A DNA stretch of 64,000 nucleotides from Azonexaceae bacterium s22 (GCA_016617495.1 WYCU01000005.1:124001-188000); one strand, 5' to 3'. Numbered from the stretch's first letter, positions 1 through 10,591 are shown. Numbers and translations: made by a program. The notes: generated by a model not told the origin, from the letters alone.

Positions 1-1128
1 GAGGGCGGCAATGGCCTTGACCTTGAGGTGGTGCGCTGTCCAGATGGCGGCCATGGCGATGGACTGGTCGATGCGCGTGAAGACGCGGTCGAGGAACTCG
101 CGATCCAGCGTGACCTCGGCAGAACGTTCCGCTTCGACGCAAACGCGGGCCATGGATTCGACGGTTTCGACCGGGTACTTGCCGCTGGCCGTTTCTGCGG
201 AGAGCATGACGGCATCGGTGCCATCGAGCACGGCGTTGGCCACGTCGGAGACCTCGGCGCGCGTGGGCACCGGCGAGAGAATCATCGATTCCATCATCTG
301 GGTGGCGGTGATCGTCAGCTTGTTGCGGTCCCGCGCCATGCGGATCATTTTCTTCTGTAGCGCGGGCACCGTGGCGTCGCCGACCTCGACCGCCAGATCG
401 CCACGGGCGACCATGACGCCATCGGAGGCATCGAGGATTTCTTCAAGGTTGGCGACGGCCTCGACGCGCTCGATCTTGGCGATCAGCACGGCCTGGCTGC
501 CGGCTGCACGCAGCAGCTGGCGGGCCATGTACATGTCGGCCGCGCCCTTGGGGAAGGAGACAGCAACGAAATCGACGCCAATCTGCGCGGCGGTCTTGAT
601 GTCATCCATGTCCTTGGCGGTCAAGGCGGGGGCGGTCAGGCCGCCGCCCTGGCGGTTGATGCCCTTGTTGTTGGAGAGTTCGCCGCCCAGGAGCACGCGC
701 GTGTGGATTTCGCTGCCGCGAACGAAGAGGACTTCCAGCTTCAGGCGACCGTCGTCGAGCAGCAGGATGTCGCCCGATTTCACGTCCTTGGGCAGCTCCT
801 TGTAATCAAGGCCAACACGTTCCTGATTGCCCAGCATGCAGGCGGCATCGAGGATGAAGGTTTCGCCGGGGGTGAGCAGGATTTTCCCGTTTTCAAACTT
901 GCCGACGCGGATCTTGGGGCCTTGCAGGTCGCCCAGAATGCCGACGGTTCGTCCGAACTTGGCGGCCGCGGCGCGAATGCCTTCGGCGCGGGCTTTGTGA
1001 TCCTCCGGTGTGCCGTGCGAGAAGTTCATCCGGACGACGTCGATGCCGGCCTGGACGAGGCGCTCCAGCACTTCAGGTGCGGAGGATGCGGGACCCAGTG
1101 TGGCGACGATTTTGGTGTGGCGTGTCAT
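1..1128 (-). CDS. pyk: Pyruvate kinase (3' end beyond window)
   Basis: Converts phosphoenolpyruvate and ADP to pyruvate and ATP, the last step of glycolysis. Translation of the minus strand from ATG at 1128 gives 376 residues of a protein usually about 480 long; the C-terminal part lies off the left edge. Visible motifs are the N-terminal [11 protein letters not shown] and RMNFSHG, the catalytic-lysine stretch [11 protein letters not shown], the active-site loop [12 protein letters not shown] and [14 protein letters not shown]. It is the last visible gene of a minus-strand run fbp-tkt-gap-epd-pgk-pyk and is separated from pgk by 77 bp that hold a copy of the dispersed 38-bp repeat. Identification is secure; isoform class (PykA or PykF) was not judged. 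Confidence 0.96.
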   Translation of the reverse strand, partial: MTRHTKIVATLGPASSAPEVLERLVQAGIDVVRMNFSHGTPEDHKARAEGIRAAAAKFGRTVGILGDLQGPKIRVGKFENGKILLTPGETFILDAACMLGNQERVGLDYKELPKDVKSGDILLLDDGRLKLEVLFVRGSEIHTRVLLGGELSNNKGINRQGGGLTAPALTAKDMDDIKTAAQIGVDFVAVSFPKGAADMYMARQLLRAAGSQAVLIAKIERVEAVANLEEILDASDGVMVARGDLAVEVGDATVPALQKKMIRMARDRNKLTITATQMMESMILSPVPTRAEVSDVANAVLDGTDAVMLSAETASGKYPVETVESMARVCVEAERSAEVTLDREFLDRVFTRIDQSIAMAAIWTAHHLKVKAIAAL

Positions 1129-1145
1129 GTCTGCTTTCTTGTTCT

Positions 1146-1182
1146 GATTTTTGCCTGTTTTTGGGCGTCGACCGCGACAATC
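1146..1182 (+). repeat. Dispersed 38-bp repeat, copy R1 (pgk/pyk spacer)
   Basis: Begins GATTTTTGCCTG, continues with a second T5 tract exactly 10 bp after the first, and ends in the core GTCGACCGCGACAAT. It fills most of the pgk-pyk spacer, 17 bp upstream of the pyk start. One of nine clear copies of the same element in this window; this copy is close to the consensus. Confidence 0.85.
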
Positions 1183-1205
1183 CGCGGGCGACGCCGAGTC
1201 GCGGC

Positions 1206-2393
1206 TTATTTTGCAGCTGCGCGCTCTTCAAGCACGGCGATGGCCGGCAGGGTCTTGCCTTCGAGGAATTCCAGGAAGGCGCCGCCGCCGGTGGAGATGT
1301 AGCCGACGTCATCGGCGATGTGGAACTTGGCGATGGCGGCCAGCGTGTCGCCGCCGCCAGCGATGGAGAAGGCTTCGGAGTGGGCGATGGCGGAGGCCAT
1401 CATCTTGGTGCCGCCGGCAAATTGCGGCAGCTCGAACACGCCGACCGGGCCGTTCCAGACGATGGTGCCGGCGTTGGCGATGATCTCGGCCAGCTTGGCG
1501 GAGGTCTTCGGGCCGACGTCGAGGATACGGTCATGGGCGTGTACATCGTCGATCGAAATCTTGTTGGCGCGGGCCAGCGCAGAGACTTCGTCGGCGACGA
1601 CGACATCGGTCGGCAGCGGCACTTCGGCGCCGCGTTCCTTCATCATGTCCATGATGGCGTGGGCTTCCTTGACCAGATCCGGCTCGGCCAGCGAATCGCC
1701 GATGCGCTTGCCGGAGGCGAGCAGGAAAGTGTTGGCGATGCCGCCGCCGACGATCAATTGGTCAACCTTGTCGGCCAGCGACTTGAGGATAGTCAGCTTG
1801 GAGGAGACCTTGGAGCCGCCGACGATGGCGACCAGCGGGCGCTTCGGCGCATGAAGGGCTTTGCCCAGCGCGTCGATTTCCGCGCCCATCAGCACGCCGG
1901 CACAGGCGATCGGGGCGTACTTGGCGATGCCGTGGGTGGTCGCTTCGGCGCGGTGTGCAGTGCCAAAAGCGTCATTGACGTAGATGTCGCAGAGCTTGGC
2001 CATCTTCTGGGCCAGCTCGTCGTTGTTCTTCTTTTCGCCCTTGTTGACGCGGCAGTTTTCGAGCAGGACGACTTCGCCCGGCTTGACTTCGAAACCGCCA
2101 TCGACCCAGTTCTGGATCAGGCGAACCGGGGTGTGCAGCAGTTGGCCAAGGCGTACGGCAACCGGCATCAGGCTGTCTTCCGGGGTCAGCTCACCTTCGG
2201 TCGGACGGCCGAGGTGGGAAGTGACCATGACCGCTGCACCCTTTTCCAGGCAGTATTTGATCGATGCCAGCGAGGCGCGGATACGCGTGTCTTCGGTGAT
2301 GTTGCCGGCTTCGTCCTGCGGCACGTTGAGGTCGGCGCGGATGAAGACGCGCTTGCCGGCGACGTCGAGGTCGGTCAGTTTGATGACGTTCAT
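1206..2393 (-). CDS. pgk: Phosphoglycerate kinase
   Basis: Cytoplasmic transfer of phosphate between 1,3-bisphosphoglycerate and ADP. The 395-residue product matches the usual length of bacterial PGK. It carries the N-terminal substrate signature [10 protein letters not shown], the SHLGRP motif, [12 protein letters not shown] in the hinge region and the nucleotide-loop GGGDT near the C-terminus. The start codon lies 9 bp after the epd stop, so the two genes are probably co-transcribed and coupled, the same epd-pgk order seen in enterobacteria. In this operon the enzyme can serve glycolysis or, in reverse, gluconeogenesis or CO2 fixation; the sequence does not decide which. Confidence 0.97.
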   Translation of the reverse strand: MNVIKLTDLDVAGKRVFIRADLNVPQDEAGNITEDTRIRASLASIKYCLEKGAAVMVTSHLGRPTEGELTPEDSLMPVAVRLGQLLHTPVRLIQNWVDGGFEVKPGEVVLLENCRVNKGEKKNNDELAQKMAKLCDIYVNDAFGTAHRAEATTHGIAKYAPIACAGVLMGAEIDALGKALHAPKRPLVAIVGGSKVSSKLTILKSLADKVDQLIVGGGIANTFLLASGKRIGDSLAEPDLVKEAHAIMDMMKERGAEVPLPTDVVVADEVSALARANKISIDDVHAHDRILDVGPKTSAKLAEIIANAGTIVWNGPVGVFELPQFAGGTKMMASAIAHSEAFSIAGGGDTLAAIAKFHIADDVGYISTGGGAFLEFLEGKTLPAIAVLEERAAAK

Positions 2394-2402
2394 GGTGATC
2401 TC

Positions 2403-3449
2403 CTAGTTGGCTTTTTGATCGGTCCAGAGCCGCGACCAGTGGTCGGCGACTTCCAGCATGCGGTTGGCGAACCCCCACTCGTTGTCGAACCAGACAAAGA
2501 GATTCACGAGATGGGTGCCGGCCGTCCGTGTCTGGCTGCCGTCGATGATGGCGGAATGGGGGTCGTGATTGAAATCGATGGAGGCGTGGGCTGCCTCCGA
2601 GTAGGCAACGAGGCGCTTCAGCGGCCCGCGCGTGGCTTCGGCCAGCAAGGCATTGATGCTGTGCGCGGAAACCGGGCGTTGCGTGGCAATGCTGAGGTCG
2701 ATGGCCGAAACATTGGTCGTCGGCACGCGGATGGCCTTGGCCTGCACGCGGCCGGTGAGTTGCGGCAGCAGGCGCTCGACACCGCGGGCCAGCCCGGTCG
2801 ACACCGGGATGATCGACTGCATGGCCGAGCGTGTGCGGCGCAGATCGCTATGGTGATAGCCGTCGATCAACGGTTGGTCGTTCATCACCGAATGCAGCGT
2901 GGTGAGCAAGGCCTGCTCGACGCCCAACTCGCGGTCGAGCAGGTCGAGCAACGGGACGATGGCGTTGGTGGTGCAGGAAGCCGCAGAAACCAGGCGCTCC
3001 TGGCCGGTCAGCGTGCCGTGGTTGATGCCGGCAATGATTGTGGCATCGACATCCTCGGCGCTGGCGCCTGGGTGCGAGAGCAACAGGCGCGGTGCGCCGG
3101 CAGCAAGGAAGCACGTCAGGTCGTTACGCCGGGCGTACATCCCGGAACATTCGACCAGCAGGTCGATGCCTTGCCAGTCGACGGCCTCGGGTGTCGTGCC
3201 ATGCGTGACGCGGATCGAGTCGCCGTCCAGTCGCAAATGGCCGTCCACCGCCTCGACCGGTCCGGGAAAACGGCCATGGGTCGAGTCGTAGCGCGTCAGG
3301 TAAGCCATGCTTTCCAGATCGGCCGGCTCGTTGATGGCCACGACCTTCAGGACGTGCGCGCACGGCGCCTCACGCAGGGCGCGCAGGAAACAGCGGCCGA
3401 TACGGCCGTAACCGTTGATGGCAACGCGAATGGGATGGCGGGAGGTCAC
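2403..3449 (-). CDS. epd: Erythrose-4-phosphate dehydrogenase-like GAPDH paralogue
   Basis: 348-residue NAD(P)-dependent aldehyde dehydrogenase of the GAPDH superfamily. The Rossmann start VAINGYGRIGRC and catalytic SCTTN (Cys about 159) are present. The run HSVMNDQPLIDGYH followed by DLRRTRSAMQSIIPV, and AIRVPTTNVSAIDL, resemble Epd/GapB rather than glycolytic GAPDH, whose equivalent reads HAYTNDQ. Epd oxidises erythrose 4-phosphate towards pyridoxal phosphate synthesis. In autotrophic betaproteobacteria similar paralogues sit in sugar-phosphate operons, so a GAPDH role cannot be excluded. It lies between gap (53 bp upstream) and pgk (9 bp downstream); a strong terminator precedes it. Confidence 0.85.
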   Translation of the reverse strand: MTSRHPIRVAINGYGRIGRCFLRALREAPCAHVLKVVAINEPADLESMAYLTRYDSTHGRFPGPVEAVDGHLRLDGDSIRVTHGTTPEAVDWQGIDLLVECSGMYARRNDLTCFLAAGAPRLLLSHPGASAEDVDATIIAGINHGTLTGQERLVSAASCTTNAIVPLLDLLDRELGVEQALLTTLHSVMNDQPLIDGYHHSDLRRTRSAMQSIIPVSTGLARGVERLLPQLTGRVQAKAIRVPTTNVSAIDLSIATQRPVSAHSINALLAEATRGPLKRLVAYSEAAHASIDFNHDPHSAIIDGSQTRTAGTHLVNLFVWFDNEWGFANRMLEVADHWSRLWTDQKAN

Positions 3450-3460
3450 GCAGGCTCAGG

Positions 3461-3486
3461 AAAACAAAAGGGGCCTTGCGGCCCCT
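3461..3486 (-). terminator. Intrinsic terminator downstream of gap
   Basis: On the minus strand a perfect 6-bp stem GGGGCC/GGCCCC closes a GCAA tetraloop and is followed by TTTTGTTTT. It lies between gap and epd inside an otherwise continuous gene run, so it probably lowers read-through into epd-pgk-pyk and lets gap be expressed more strongly. Confidence 0.8.
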
Positions 3487-3502
3487 GAATTGCGTTGTCC
3501 GC

Positions 3503-4531
3503 TTACTTGGCGTTCATCCAGGCGCGGGCGGCGTCGAGCATGCGGCAGGAGTAGCCCCACTCGTTGTCGTACCAGGCCAGAACCTTGACCAGCGTCGAGC
3601 CGTCTTCGGCCTTCAGCACACGGGTTTGCGTGGCGTCGAAGGTCGAGGAAACGGTGGTGTGGTTGAAGTCGGACGACACCAGCGGCTCGGTGTTGACGGC
3701 CATGATGCCCTTGAGCGGGCCGTTGGCGGCGGCGGTCATCAGGGCGTTGATTTCGTCCTTGGTGGTGGCGCGCTCGGCGGTGAAGGTCAGGTCAACGAGG
3801 GACACGTTGATGGTCGGTACGCGCAGGGCGAAGCCGTCGAACTTGCCAACCAGCTGCGGCAGCACGAGGCCGACGGCCTTGGCGGCGCCGGTCTTGGTCG
3901 GGATGATGTTGGCGGCAGCGGCGCGGGCGCGGCGCAGATCCTTGTGGCGAACGTCAACGGTGACTTGGTCGTTGGTGTAGGCGTGCACCGTGGTCATCAG
4001 GCCGGACTTGATGCCGATGGCGTCGGACAGCACCTTGGCGACTGGGGCCAGGCAGTTGGTCGTGCAGGAGGCGTTGGAAACGACGGTCATGTCGGCCTTG
4101 AGTGCGCCTTCGTTAACCCCCATGACGATGGTGGTGTCGACATCGTCGCCGCCTGGTGCGGAGATCAGCACGCGCTTGGCGCCTTGCTCGAGCAGGGCCT
4201 GGGCCTTGGCCTTGGTGGTGTAGGCGCCGGTACATTCGAGCAGGACGTCCACGCCGTGGTCGGCCCAATTGACGCCCTTCGGATCCTTGGTGGAGTAGAA
4301 GGCGATCTTCTTGCCATCGATGATGATGCAGTTTTCACCTTCGGTTTCGACGGCGGTGCCGAAACGGCCGTGCGTCGTGTCGTACTTGAGCAGGTGGGCG
4401 TTGGTGGCGAGATCGCCGGAGGCGTTGATCGCCACGACCTCGAACTCGTTCTGCAGACCCTGCTCGTAGATCGCGCGCAGCGTGCAGCGACCGATACGAC
4501 CGAAACCGTTGATTGCAACCTTGATAGCCAT
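3503..4531 (-). CDS. gap: Type I glyceraldehyde-3-phosphate dehydrogenase
   Basis: Interconverts glyceraldehyde 3-phosphate and 1,3-bisphosphoglycerate with NAD(H). The 342-residue product has the expected length. [12 protein letters not shown] forms the nucleotide-binding fold, [13 protein letters not shown] carries the catalytic cysteine (about 156), HAYTNDQ carries the catalytic histidine, and [14 protein letters not shown] is the usual C-terminal signature. It follows tkt by 32 bp and is followed by an intrinsic terminator. Together with the neighbouring Epd-like gene the operon holds two GAPDH-family enzymes. Confidence 0.97.
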   Translation of the reverse strand: MAIKVAINGFGRIGRCTLRAIYEQGLQNEFEVVAINASGDLATNAHLLKYDTTHGRFGTAVETEGENCIIIDGKKIAFYSTKDPKGVNWADHGVDVLLECTGAYTTKAKAQALLEQGAKRVLISAPGGDDVDTTIVMGVNEGALKADMTVVSNASCTTNCLAPVAKVLSDAIGIKSGLMTTVHAYTNDQVTVDVRHKDLRRARAAAANIIPTKTGAAKAVGLVLPQLVGKFDGFALRVPTINVSLVDLTFTAERATTKDEINALMTAAANGPLKGIMAVNTEPLVSSDFNHTTVSSTFDATQTRVLKAEDGSTLVKVLAWYDNEWGYSCRMLDAARAWMNAK

Positions 4532-4563
4532 GACTACTCCTCTCTCAGTAAATCCGTTTTGTC

Positions 4564-6570
4564 TCAGGACAGCATTGCCTTCGCCGTGGCGACGACATTG
4601 GCGACGCTAAAGCCGAACAGGTCGAACAGCTGGCCGGCCGGCGCGGACTCGCCGAAGCGGTCAATGCCGATCACGCCGCCGTGCAGGCCAACATACTTGC
4701 GCCAGAAATCGGGGTGCGCCGCTTCGATGGCGATGCGCTTCTTGCAGCCGCCCATGACCGACGCCTTGTATTCGGCGGATTGGCGGTCAAAGACGTTGGA
4801 GCACGGCATCGAAACCACGCGGCTGGCGATGCCTTCGGCAGCCAGCGCGGCTTGCGCGTCGAGCGCCAGCTTCACTTCGGAGCCGGTGGCAATGAAGGTG
4901 ATGGCCGCTTCGCCTGCGCAATCGGAAAGCACGTAGCCGCCCTTGGCGATGTCGGTGTCGGCGATCTGTTGCGTGACGGTCGGCAGGTTCTGGCGCGACA
5001 GGGCAAGCACGCTCGGGCCGTCGGTCCGCTCGACCGCCGACGTCCAGGCGATGGCTGTTTCGGTCGCGTCGGCCGGGCGCCAGACATCCAGGTTCGGGAT
5101 GATGCGCAGTGACGGGATATGCTCGACCGGCTGGTGGGTCGGACCGTCTTCGCCCAGGCCGATGGAGTCATGGGTATAGACCATGATCTGGCGCTGTTTC
5201 ATCAGCGCAGCCATGCGGATGGCGTTGCGGGCGTAGTCGGAGAAGACCAGGAAGGTGGCGGTGTAGGGAATCAGGCCGCCGTGCAGGGCGATGCCGTTGG
5301 CAATGGCCGTCATGCCGAATTCGCGCACGCCGTAGTAGCAGTAGTTGCCGCCTTCGGTGCGGGTGACGCCCTTGCTGCCCTTGACGAAGGTCAGGTTGGA
5401 CCCCGCGAGGTCGGCAGAGCCGCCGAAGATTTCCGGCACGGCCGGGACCAGCGCGGCGATGGCGTTCTGCGAAGCCTTGCGGGTAGCGATGTTCTCGGCC
5501 TTGTCGCGGCAGGCTTGCAGGTAGGCGGCCTTGGTGGCTGCCCAGTCGGTCGGCAGTTTGCCCTGGATCACGCGGCGCTCGAATTCGGCGGCTTCTGCCG
5601 GGAAGGCAGCGCGATAGGCGGCAAAGCGCTTGTCCCAGTTTTCCTGGAAGATGGCGCCGCGCGGCTTGCCGTTCCACGCGGCATAGACGTCATCGGGCAC
5701 TTCAAAAGGCGCGTGCGGCCAGCCGATGTAGGCGCGTGCGGCAGCAATTTCGTCCTTTCCAAGCGGTGCACCGTGACAATCGTGTGAGCCTTGCTTGTTC
5801 GGCGACCCCATGCCGATGGTCGTCTTGCAGCAGATCAGCGTCGGTTTGGCCGTTTCCGCACGTGCGGCGAGGAGCGCCTTTTCAATGGCTTCGGCATCGT
5901 GGCCGTCCACTGCGGGGATCACGTGCCAGCCATAGGACTCGAAACGCTTGGGAATGTCTTCGGTAAACCAGCCTTCGACATGGCCGTCGATGGAGATGCC
6001 GTTGTCGTCCCAGAAAGCGATCAGCTTGCCCAGGCCCAGCGTGCCGGCCAGCGAACAGGCTTCGTGCGAAACGCCTTCCATCAGGCAACCGTCGCCCAGG
6101 AAGACATAGGTGTGGTGATTGACGATCTCGTGGCCGGGCTTGTTGAATTCGGCGGCGAGGACCTTTTCGGCGAGCGCCATGCCCACGGCATTGGTGATGC
6201 CCTGGCCGAGCGGGCCAGTCGTCGTTTCGACACCTGGGGTATGGCCAAATTCGGGGTGTCCGGCGGTACGCGACTTGAGCTGACGGAAGCTTTTCAGGTC
6301 GTCGATGGTCAGGTCGTAACCGGTCAGGTGCAGCAGGGCGTAAATGAGCATCGAACCATGGCCGTTGGAAAGCACGAAACGGTCACGGTCAGGCCATTGC
6401 GGATTGGCTGGATTGTGGCGCAGATGGCGACGCCACAGCACCTCAGCGATTTCGGCCATGCCCATCGGGGCGCCGGGGTGGCCGGAGTTGGCCTGTTGGA
6501 CGGCATCCATGGCCAGGGCGCGAATCGCCCCCGTCAAAGGATTGAACTTGGGAGGATTGCTGACGCTCAT
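4564..6570 (-). CDS. tkt: Transketolase
   Basis: Thiamine-diphosphate enzyme that moves two-carbon ketol units among sugar phosphates in the pentose phosphate and Calvin cycles. I place the start at ATG 6570 ([12 protein letters not shown]), giving 668 residues, the usual transketolase size; the open frame extends 72 codons further upstream but that part shows no homology. Motifs include [18 protein letters not shown], the ThDP-binding [12 protein letters not shown] and the pyrimidine-domain [11 protein letters not shown]. It sits between fbp and gap in the same orientation. Confidence 0.97.
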   Translation of the reverse strand: MSVSNPPKFNPLTGAIRALAMDAVQQANSGHPGAPMGMAEIAEVLWRRHLRHNPANPQWPDRDRFVLSNGHGSMLIYALLHLTGYDLTIDDLKSFRQLKSRTAGHPEFGHTPGVETTTGPLGQGITNAVGMALAEKVLAAEFNKPGHEIVNHHTYVFLGDGCLMEGVSHEACSLAGTLGLGKLIAFWDDNGISIDGHVEGWFTEDIPKRFESYGWHVIPAVDGHDAEAIEKALLAARAETAKPTLICCKTTIGMGSPNKQGSHDCHGAPLGKDEIAAARAYIGWPHAPFEVPDDVYAAWNGKPRGAIFQENWDKRFAAYRAAFPAEAAEFERRVIQGKLPTDWAATKAAYLQACRDKAENIATRKASQNAIAALVPAVPEIFGGSADLAGSNLTFVKGSKGVTRTEGGNYCYYGVREFGMTAIANGIALHGGLIPYTATFLVFSDYARNAIRMAALMKQRQIMVYTHDSIGLGEDGPTHQPVEHIPSLRIIPNLDVWRPADATETAIAWTSAVERTDGPSVLALSRQNLPTVTQQIADTDIAKGGYVLSDCAGEAAITFIATGSEVKLALDAQAALAAEGIASRVVSMPCSNVFDRQSAEYKASVMGGCKKRIAIEAAHPDFWRKYVGLHGGVIGIDRFGESAPAGQLFDLFGFSVANVVATAKAMLS

Positions 6571-6607
6571 GAGACTGGATTCAGGCTGCGTAAAAGGTTG
6601 AATTATC

Positions 6608-6644
6608 CGGGAAAAGGCCTCTTTTGTGTAGGGCCGCTTTCCCG
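6608..6644 (-). repeat. Long imperfect hairpin between fbp and tkt
   Basis: Arms CGGGAAAAGGCC (6608-6619) and GGCCGCTTTCCCG (6632-6644) pair apart from a one-base bulge and enclose a 12-base loop. No U tract follows on either strand, so this is not a classical terminator. A role in stabilising or processing the fbp-tkt transcript is an inference. Confidence 0.5.
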
Positions 6645-6658
6645 CAAGGTATGTGCGC

Positions 6659-7672
6659 TCAGTCGGCGTGGTAGCCGGTAACCCGCTCCACTTCGACCTT
6701 CGAGCCGAGAATGACCGGTACGCGCTGGTGCAGTTTGGCAGGCTGGATGTCGAGAATGCGCTCGCGCCCGGTCGTCGCAGCGCCACCGGCCTGCTCGACG
6801 AGGAAGGCCATGGGGTTGGCTTCGTACATCAGACGCAGCTTGCCGCCCTTGTCGCGAACCTTTTCGTCCATCGGGTACATGAAGATGCCGCCGCGGCTCA
6901 TGATGCGATGGACGTCGGCCACCATGGAGGCAATCCAGCGCATGTTGTAGTCCTTGCCCAAAGGACCGGTCTTGCCGGCGACCATTTCGTCGACGTAGCG
7001 TTTGACCGGCGCTTCCCAGAAACGCTGATTGGACATGTTGATGGCGAACTCTTTGGTTTCGGCCGGAATGCGCACGTTTTCCTGGGTCAGGATGAATTGT
7101 CCCTGCTCGCGGTCCAGTGTGAAGACGACAACGCCATCGCCCACGGTCAACACCAGCAGGGTGTTCGGACCATAGACGGCGTAGCCGGCCGCAACTTGTG
7201 CCGACCCCGGTTGCAGGAAAGCCTGTTCGGCGGCTTCCGGGGAGGACAGATCGGCACCTTCGGGGCACTTGAGCACCGAGAAAATGGTGCCGATGGAGAC
7301 GTTGACGTCAATATTCGAGGAGCCGTCGAGCGGGTCGAAGGTCAGCAGATATTCGCCCTTGGGAAAACGGTGCGGCACCAGATGCGGCAGATCCATTTCC
7401 TCGGAGGCCATGGCGGCGAGGTGGCCGCCCCATTCGTTGGCTTCGAGCAGAATTTCGTTGGACAGCACATCGAGTTTCTTTTGCGCTTCACCCTGAACGT
7501 TGTCGCTGCCGGCCTCGCCGAGTACGCCGCCCAGGCTGCCTTTGCCGATGGCGACGGAAATGGCCTGGCAAGCGCGGGCCACTACTTCAATCAGGAACTT
7601 GAGATCGGCCGGGATGAGGCCTTTAGTGCGCTGTTCTTCGGTGAGATAGCGTGCCAGCGTGCGCTGTGCCAT
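6659..7672 (-). CDS. fbp: Class I fructose-1,6-bisphosphatase
   Basis: Hydrolyses fructose 1,6-bisphosphate to fructose 6-phosphate in gluconeogenesis and the Calvin cycle. The 337-residue product carries the metal-binding core [15 protein letters not shown], preceded by a SEEMDL acidic patch, and the C-terminal [15 protein letters not shown] substrate signature. It is the first gene of the minus-strand fbp-tkt-gap-epd-pgk-pyk run. The 71 bp upstream separate it from a redoxin gene read in the same direction; I could not recognise a convincing promoter. Confidence 0.97.
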   Translation of the reverse strand: MAQRTLARYLTEEQRTKGLIPADLKFLIEVVARACQAISVAIGKGSLGGVLGEAGSDNVQGEAQKKLDVLSNEILLEANEWGGHLAAMASEEMDLPHLVPHRFPKGEYLLTFDPLDGSSNIDVNVSIGTIFSVLKCPEGADLSSPEAAEQAFLQPGSAQVAAGYAVYGPNTLLVLTVGDGVVVFTLDREQGQFILTQENVRIPAETKEFAINMSNQRFWEAPVKRYVDEMVAGKTGPLGKDYNMRWIASMVADVHRIMSRGGIFMYPMDEKVRDKGGKLRLMYEANPMAFLVEQAGGAATTGRERILDIQPAKLHQRVPVILGSKVEVERVTGYHAD

Positions 7673-7743
7673 GGTGACTCCCTGCGGCTATGACGAAAGC
7701 CCGCAATTTTACCGCGCCGCGAGCGTTGTCGGTCAGTTACCGC

Positions 7744-8301
7744 TCAGTTTTGCCGCCATTTGATCGAGCAACCGATGGAAGCGAGCTGTTCCCGCGGGCC
7801 TTGCCCGGTTTCGGCAACCTGTTTCATGGCTTCGAACAGTTCGCGGCGTGCATCGGTTGCGCCGGGATTGCGCCCGGAGGCGTCGAGCCGGCCGCGGTAT
7901 TGCAACGCCATTTCGGCGTTGTAGCCAAAAAAATCCGGGGTGCACACGGCGCCATAGGCACGGGCCACCTGCTGCGAGGCGTCGTACAGGTAAGGGAACG
8001 GGAATTGCAGGCGCTCTGCCAGCGCAAGCATGTGCGGAAAAGCATCGTCCGGATAGGCCTCGACATCGTTACTCATGATCGCCACGCTACCGACGCCCAG
8101 CGCCGCCAGGGCGCGGCAGTCACGCACGATGCGATCCAGCACGGCCTGGACGTAGGGGCAGTGATTGCAGATGAACATCACCAGGAGACCGTTCGGCCCG
8201 CGGCAGTCGGCAAGGGTATGGACCCGTCCATCGGTGCCCGGCAGGGCAAAGTCCGGCGCGGGGCGGCCGAAGTCGCAGACAGGCGGGGTCAAGGCAACCA
8301 T
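7744..8301 (-). CDS. Thioredoxin-family protein (AhpC/TSA-like fold)
   Basis: 185-residue redoxin. The start is placed at ATG 8301 (MVALTPPVCDFG) because the ten extra residues available upstream are unrelated to the family. The fold is visible as APDFALPGTDGRVHTLADC, then the VMFICNHCPYV motif with a CxxC pair (C-N-H-C), and the end GCSIKWR that is typical of this subfamily. Members are cytoplasmic thiol reductases or peroxidases of undefined substrate. Its start lies about 40 bp from the divergent rsmE start. Confidence 0.82.
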   Translation of the reverse strand: MVALTPPVCDFGRPAPDFALPGTDGRVHTLADCRGPNGLLVMFICNHCPYVQAVLDRIVRDCRALAALGVGSVAIMSNDVEAYPDDAFPHMLALAERLQFPFPYLYDASQQVARAYGAVCTPDFFGYNAEMALQYRGRLDASGRNPGATDARRELFEAMKQVAETGQGPREQLASIGCSIKWRQN

Positions 8302-8341
8302 GTTTTCCCTTGGGCAATCATTTCGCCCCATAATAGCACCG

Positions 8342-9082
8342 ATGAATCTGCCCCGTTTTTACTGCCGGGAGGCGCTGGCCTCCGGTGCCCATATCGAGCT
8401 GCCGGAGCCGGTGGCGCGCCATGCCGTGCGTGCCTTGCGCCTGCCTCCAGGCGCATCCGTCATTCTGTTCGATGGCCGTGGCGGCGAATATGAAGCGCGC
8501 ATCGAGCGCATCGAAAAGGATCGTGTTTTTGCCGCACTCGGAGCGTGGCAGGACGTGGAGCGGGAGTCGCCACTACAGGTCACGCTGATCCAGGCCATCC
8601 AGTCCGGCGAGAAAATGGATTTGACGGTCCAGAAATCGGTTGAGCTGGGGATTGCCGACATCATTCCGGTCGATAGCCGGCGCAGTGTGACGCGCCTCTC
8701 AGGTGAGCGTGCCGCGCGGCGGCTGGCCCATTGGCAGGGTGTCGCCGCTTCCGCCAGCGAACAATGCGGGCGCAATCAGGTACCCATGGTCGCACCGATA
8801 GAAAAGCTGGAAAACTGGCTGTCACGCCCGGCGCCGGCCGATACCCTGCGCCTGATGCTGGCACCGGATGCCGAGGCTGCTCTGGGCGACCTGGCGCCAG
8901 TGCGGCGCGTACAGATGCTGATCGGTGCCGAAGGGGGGCTCGACCCGCAGGAAGTGCTGGCCGCGCAACAGGCGGGCTTTCGTGCGGTGCGCATGGGGCC
9001 GCGGGTGCTGCGCACGGAAACGGCGGCATTGGCCGCGCTGGCTGCGATGCAGGCACTGTGGGGCGATTTCAGGGAGGGGTAG
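8342..9082 (+). CDS. rsmE: 16S rRNA m3U1498 methyltransferase
   Basis: SPOUT-class methyltransferase that methylates U1498 of 16S rRNA. Start at ATG 8342 (MNLPRFYC) gives 246 residues, normal for the family; the frame stays open further upstream but overlaps the redoxin gene. The N-terminal PUA-like part begins MNLPRFY, and the C-terminal trefoil knot shows LIGAEGGLDPQEV and FRAVRMGPRVLRTETAAL, the AdoMet-binding knot. It is followed 3 bp later by the polyphosphate:AMP phosphotransferase gene. Confidence 0.95.
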   Translation: MNLPRFYCREALASGAHIELPEPVARHAVRALRLPPGASVILFDGRGGEYEARIERIEKDRVFAALGAWQDVERESPLQVTLIQAIQSGEKMDLTVQKSVELGIADIIPVDSRRSVTRLSGERAARRLAHWQGVAASASEQCGRNQVPMVAPIEKLENWLSRPAPADTLRLMLAPDAEAALGDLAPVRRVQMLIGAEGGLDPQEVLAAQQAGFRAVRMGPRVLRTETAALAALAAMQALWGDFREG

Positions 9083-9085
9083 ATC

Positions 9086-10591
9086 ATGTTCGAATCAGCG
9101 GAACTGGGCCACGTCATCGACCGCGACACCTACAAGAAAGCGGTGCCGGCCCTGCGCGAAGCCTTGCTGGAAGTCCAGTACGACTTGCTGGAGAAACGGG
9201 AATTTCCGGTGGTCATTCTGGTGAGCGGTGTAGACGGCTCGGGCAAGGGCGAAACGATCAACCTGCTCTACTCATGGATGGACCCCCGGCATATCTCGAC
9301 GCTGGCCTTTTCGGCGCCCAGCGACGAAGAGCGGACGCGGCCACGGATGTGGCGCTACTGGCGCGCATTGCCGCCCAAAGGCAAGGTCGGCATCTTTGCC
9401 GGGTCATGGTATTCGCAACCGATCACCGACCGCATCGCCGGCGAGATGCGGCGCAGTGAGCTCGATTACCTGCTGGACGACATCAACCGCTTCGAGGCCA
9501 TGCTGGTCAACGAAGGCGCGTTGGTACTCAAGTTCTGGTTTCATCTCTCCAAGGATGGTCAAAAACAGCGTCTGAAGGCGCTGGAAAAAGATCCGCGCAC
9601 GGCTTGGCGCGTGACGCCGGAAAGTTATGAACGGCTCAAGACCTACGACCGTCTGCAGGAAGTGGCCGGCCACGTATTGCGCGTCACCAATACCGCCAAG
9701 GCGCCGTGGATCATCGTCGAAGGCACCGACGATGCCTACCGTTCGCTGACGGTTGGCCGGGTGGTGCTCGATGCCATTCGCCATCGCCTGCAGCACGGGC
9801 GTCAGGAGGTGCCGGTGGCGCCGCCGATGATTCACGCCATCGACCAGCGCACGGTGCTGGGCGAACTGGATCTGGGGCGCAAGCTGGCCAAGAAGGATTA
9901 TGAGCGCGAACTGGCCAAGTACCAGGCGCGTCTTTCGGAATTGGCCCGTGACGCACGCTTTGTCGGCAAGCGTTCGCTGATCCTGGTTTTCGAGGGGTCG
10001 GACGCCGCAGGCAAGGGCGGCAGCATCCGGCGCATTGCAGCGGCACTGGATGCCCGCCAGTACCAGATCATTCCCATTGCTGCGCCGACCGACGAGGAAA
10101 AGGCGCAACCCTACCTCTGGCGTTTCTGGCGCCATGTGCCCCAGCGTGGGCGGGTCACGATTTTCGACCGTTCCTGGTACGGGCGTGTGCTGGTCGAGCG
10201 TGTCGAAGGCTTCTGCACGGAAGCGGACTGGCTGCGGGCCTATTCCGAAATCAACGATTTCGAGCACCAGCTGGTTGCCGAAGGTGCCGTGGTGGTCAAA
10301 TTCTGGCTGCAGATCAGCGCCGACGAGCAATTGCGCCGCTTCAAGGAGCGCGAAGAAACCGGCTTCAAGCGCTACAAGATTACCGAAGAGGACTGGCGCA
10401 ACCGCAAGCGCTGGGACGACTACGTGGCCGCCGCCTGCGACATGATCGACCGAACCTCCACCGGGCTGGCGCCATGGACGCTGGTCGAGGCCAATGACAA
10501 GAACTATGCGCGGGTCAAAGTACTGAAAACCATCTGCGAGTCGCTGGAGCGCGCACTCAAGGGCGAAAACGGGAAAACCATCGAAAAATGA
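9086..10591 (+). CDS. pap: Polyphosphate:AMP phosphotransferase (two-domain PPK2)
   Basis: 501-residue protein with two tandem PPK2 kinase domains, the layout of class II PPK2 enzymes that phosphorylate AMP to ADP with inorganic polyphosphate. Each half has a Walker A loop, VSGVDGSGKGE near residue 48 and FEGSDAAGKGG near 305, and a downstream SWY(S/G) lid motif (FAGSWYSQ, FDRSWYGR). By analogy with characterised two-domain members the C-terminal half is probably the active one. It lies between rsmE (3 bp) and argA (4-bp ATGA overlap). It links to the phosphate genes further along the window. Confidence 0.92.
   Translation: MFESAELGHVIDRDTYKKAVPALREALLEVQYDLLEKREFPVVILVSGVDGSGKGETINLLYSWMDPRHISTLAFSAPSDEERTRPRMWRYWRALPPKGKVGIFAGSWYSQPITDRIAGEMRRSELDYLLDDINRFEAMLVNEGALVLKFWFHLSKDGQKQRLKALEKDPRTAWRVTPESYERLKTYDRLQEVAGHVLRVTNTAKAPWIIVEGTDDAYRSLTVGRVVLDAIRHRLQHGRQEVPVAPPMIHAIDQRTVLGELDLGRKLAKKDYERELAKYQARLSELARDARFVGKRSLILVFEGSDAAGKGGSIRRIAAALDARQYQIIPIAAPTDEEKAQPYLWRFWRHVPQRGRVTIFDRSWYGRVLVERVEGFCTEADWLRAYSEINDFEHQLVAEGAVVVKFWLQISADEQLRRFKEREETGFKRYKITEEDWRNRKRWDDYVAAACDMIDRTSTGLAPWTLVEANDKNYARVKVLKTICESLERALKGENGKTIEK

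Noticed and set aside
1008-3488. 826-codon plus-strand open frame opposite pgk and epd
   Set aside because: Low-complexity Gly/Asp/His-rich translation antisense to two well-conserved enzymes; a GC-rich shadow frame.
9114-9130. ATCGACCGCGACACC at the start of the PPK2 gene
   Set aside because: Encodes Ile-Asp-Arg-Asp; lacks the first base of the core and the T tracts.
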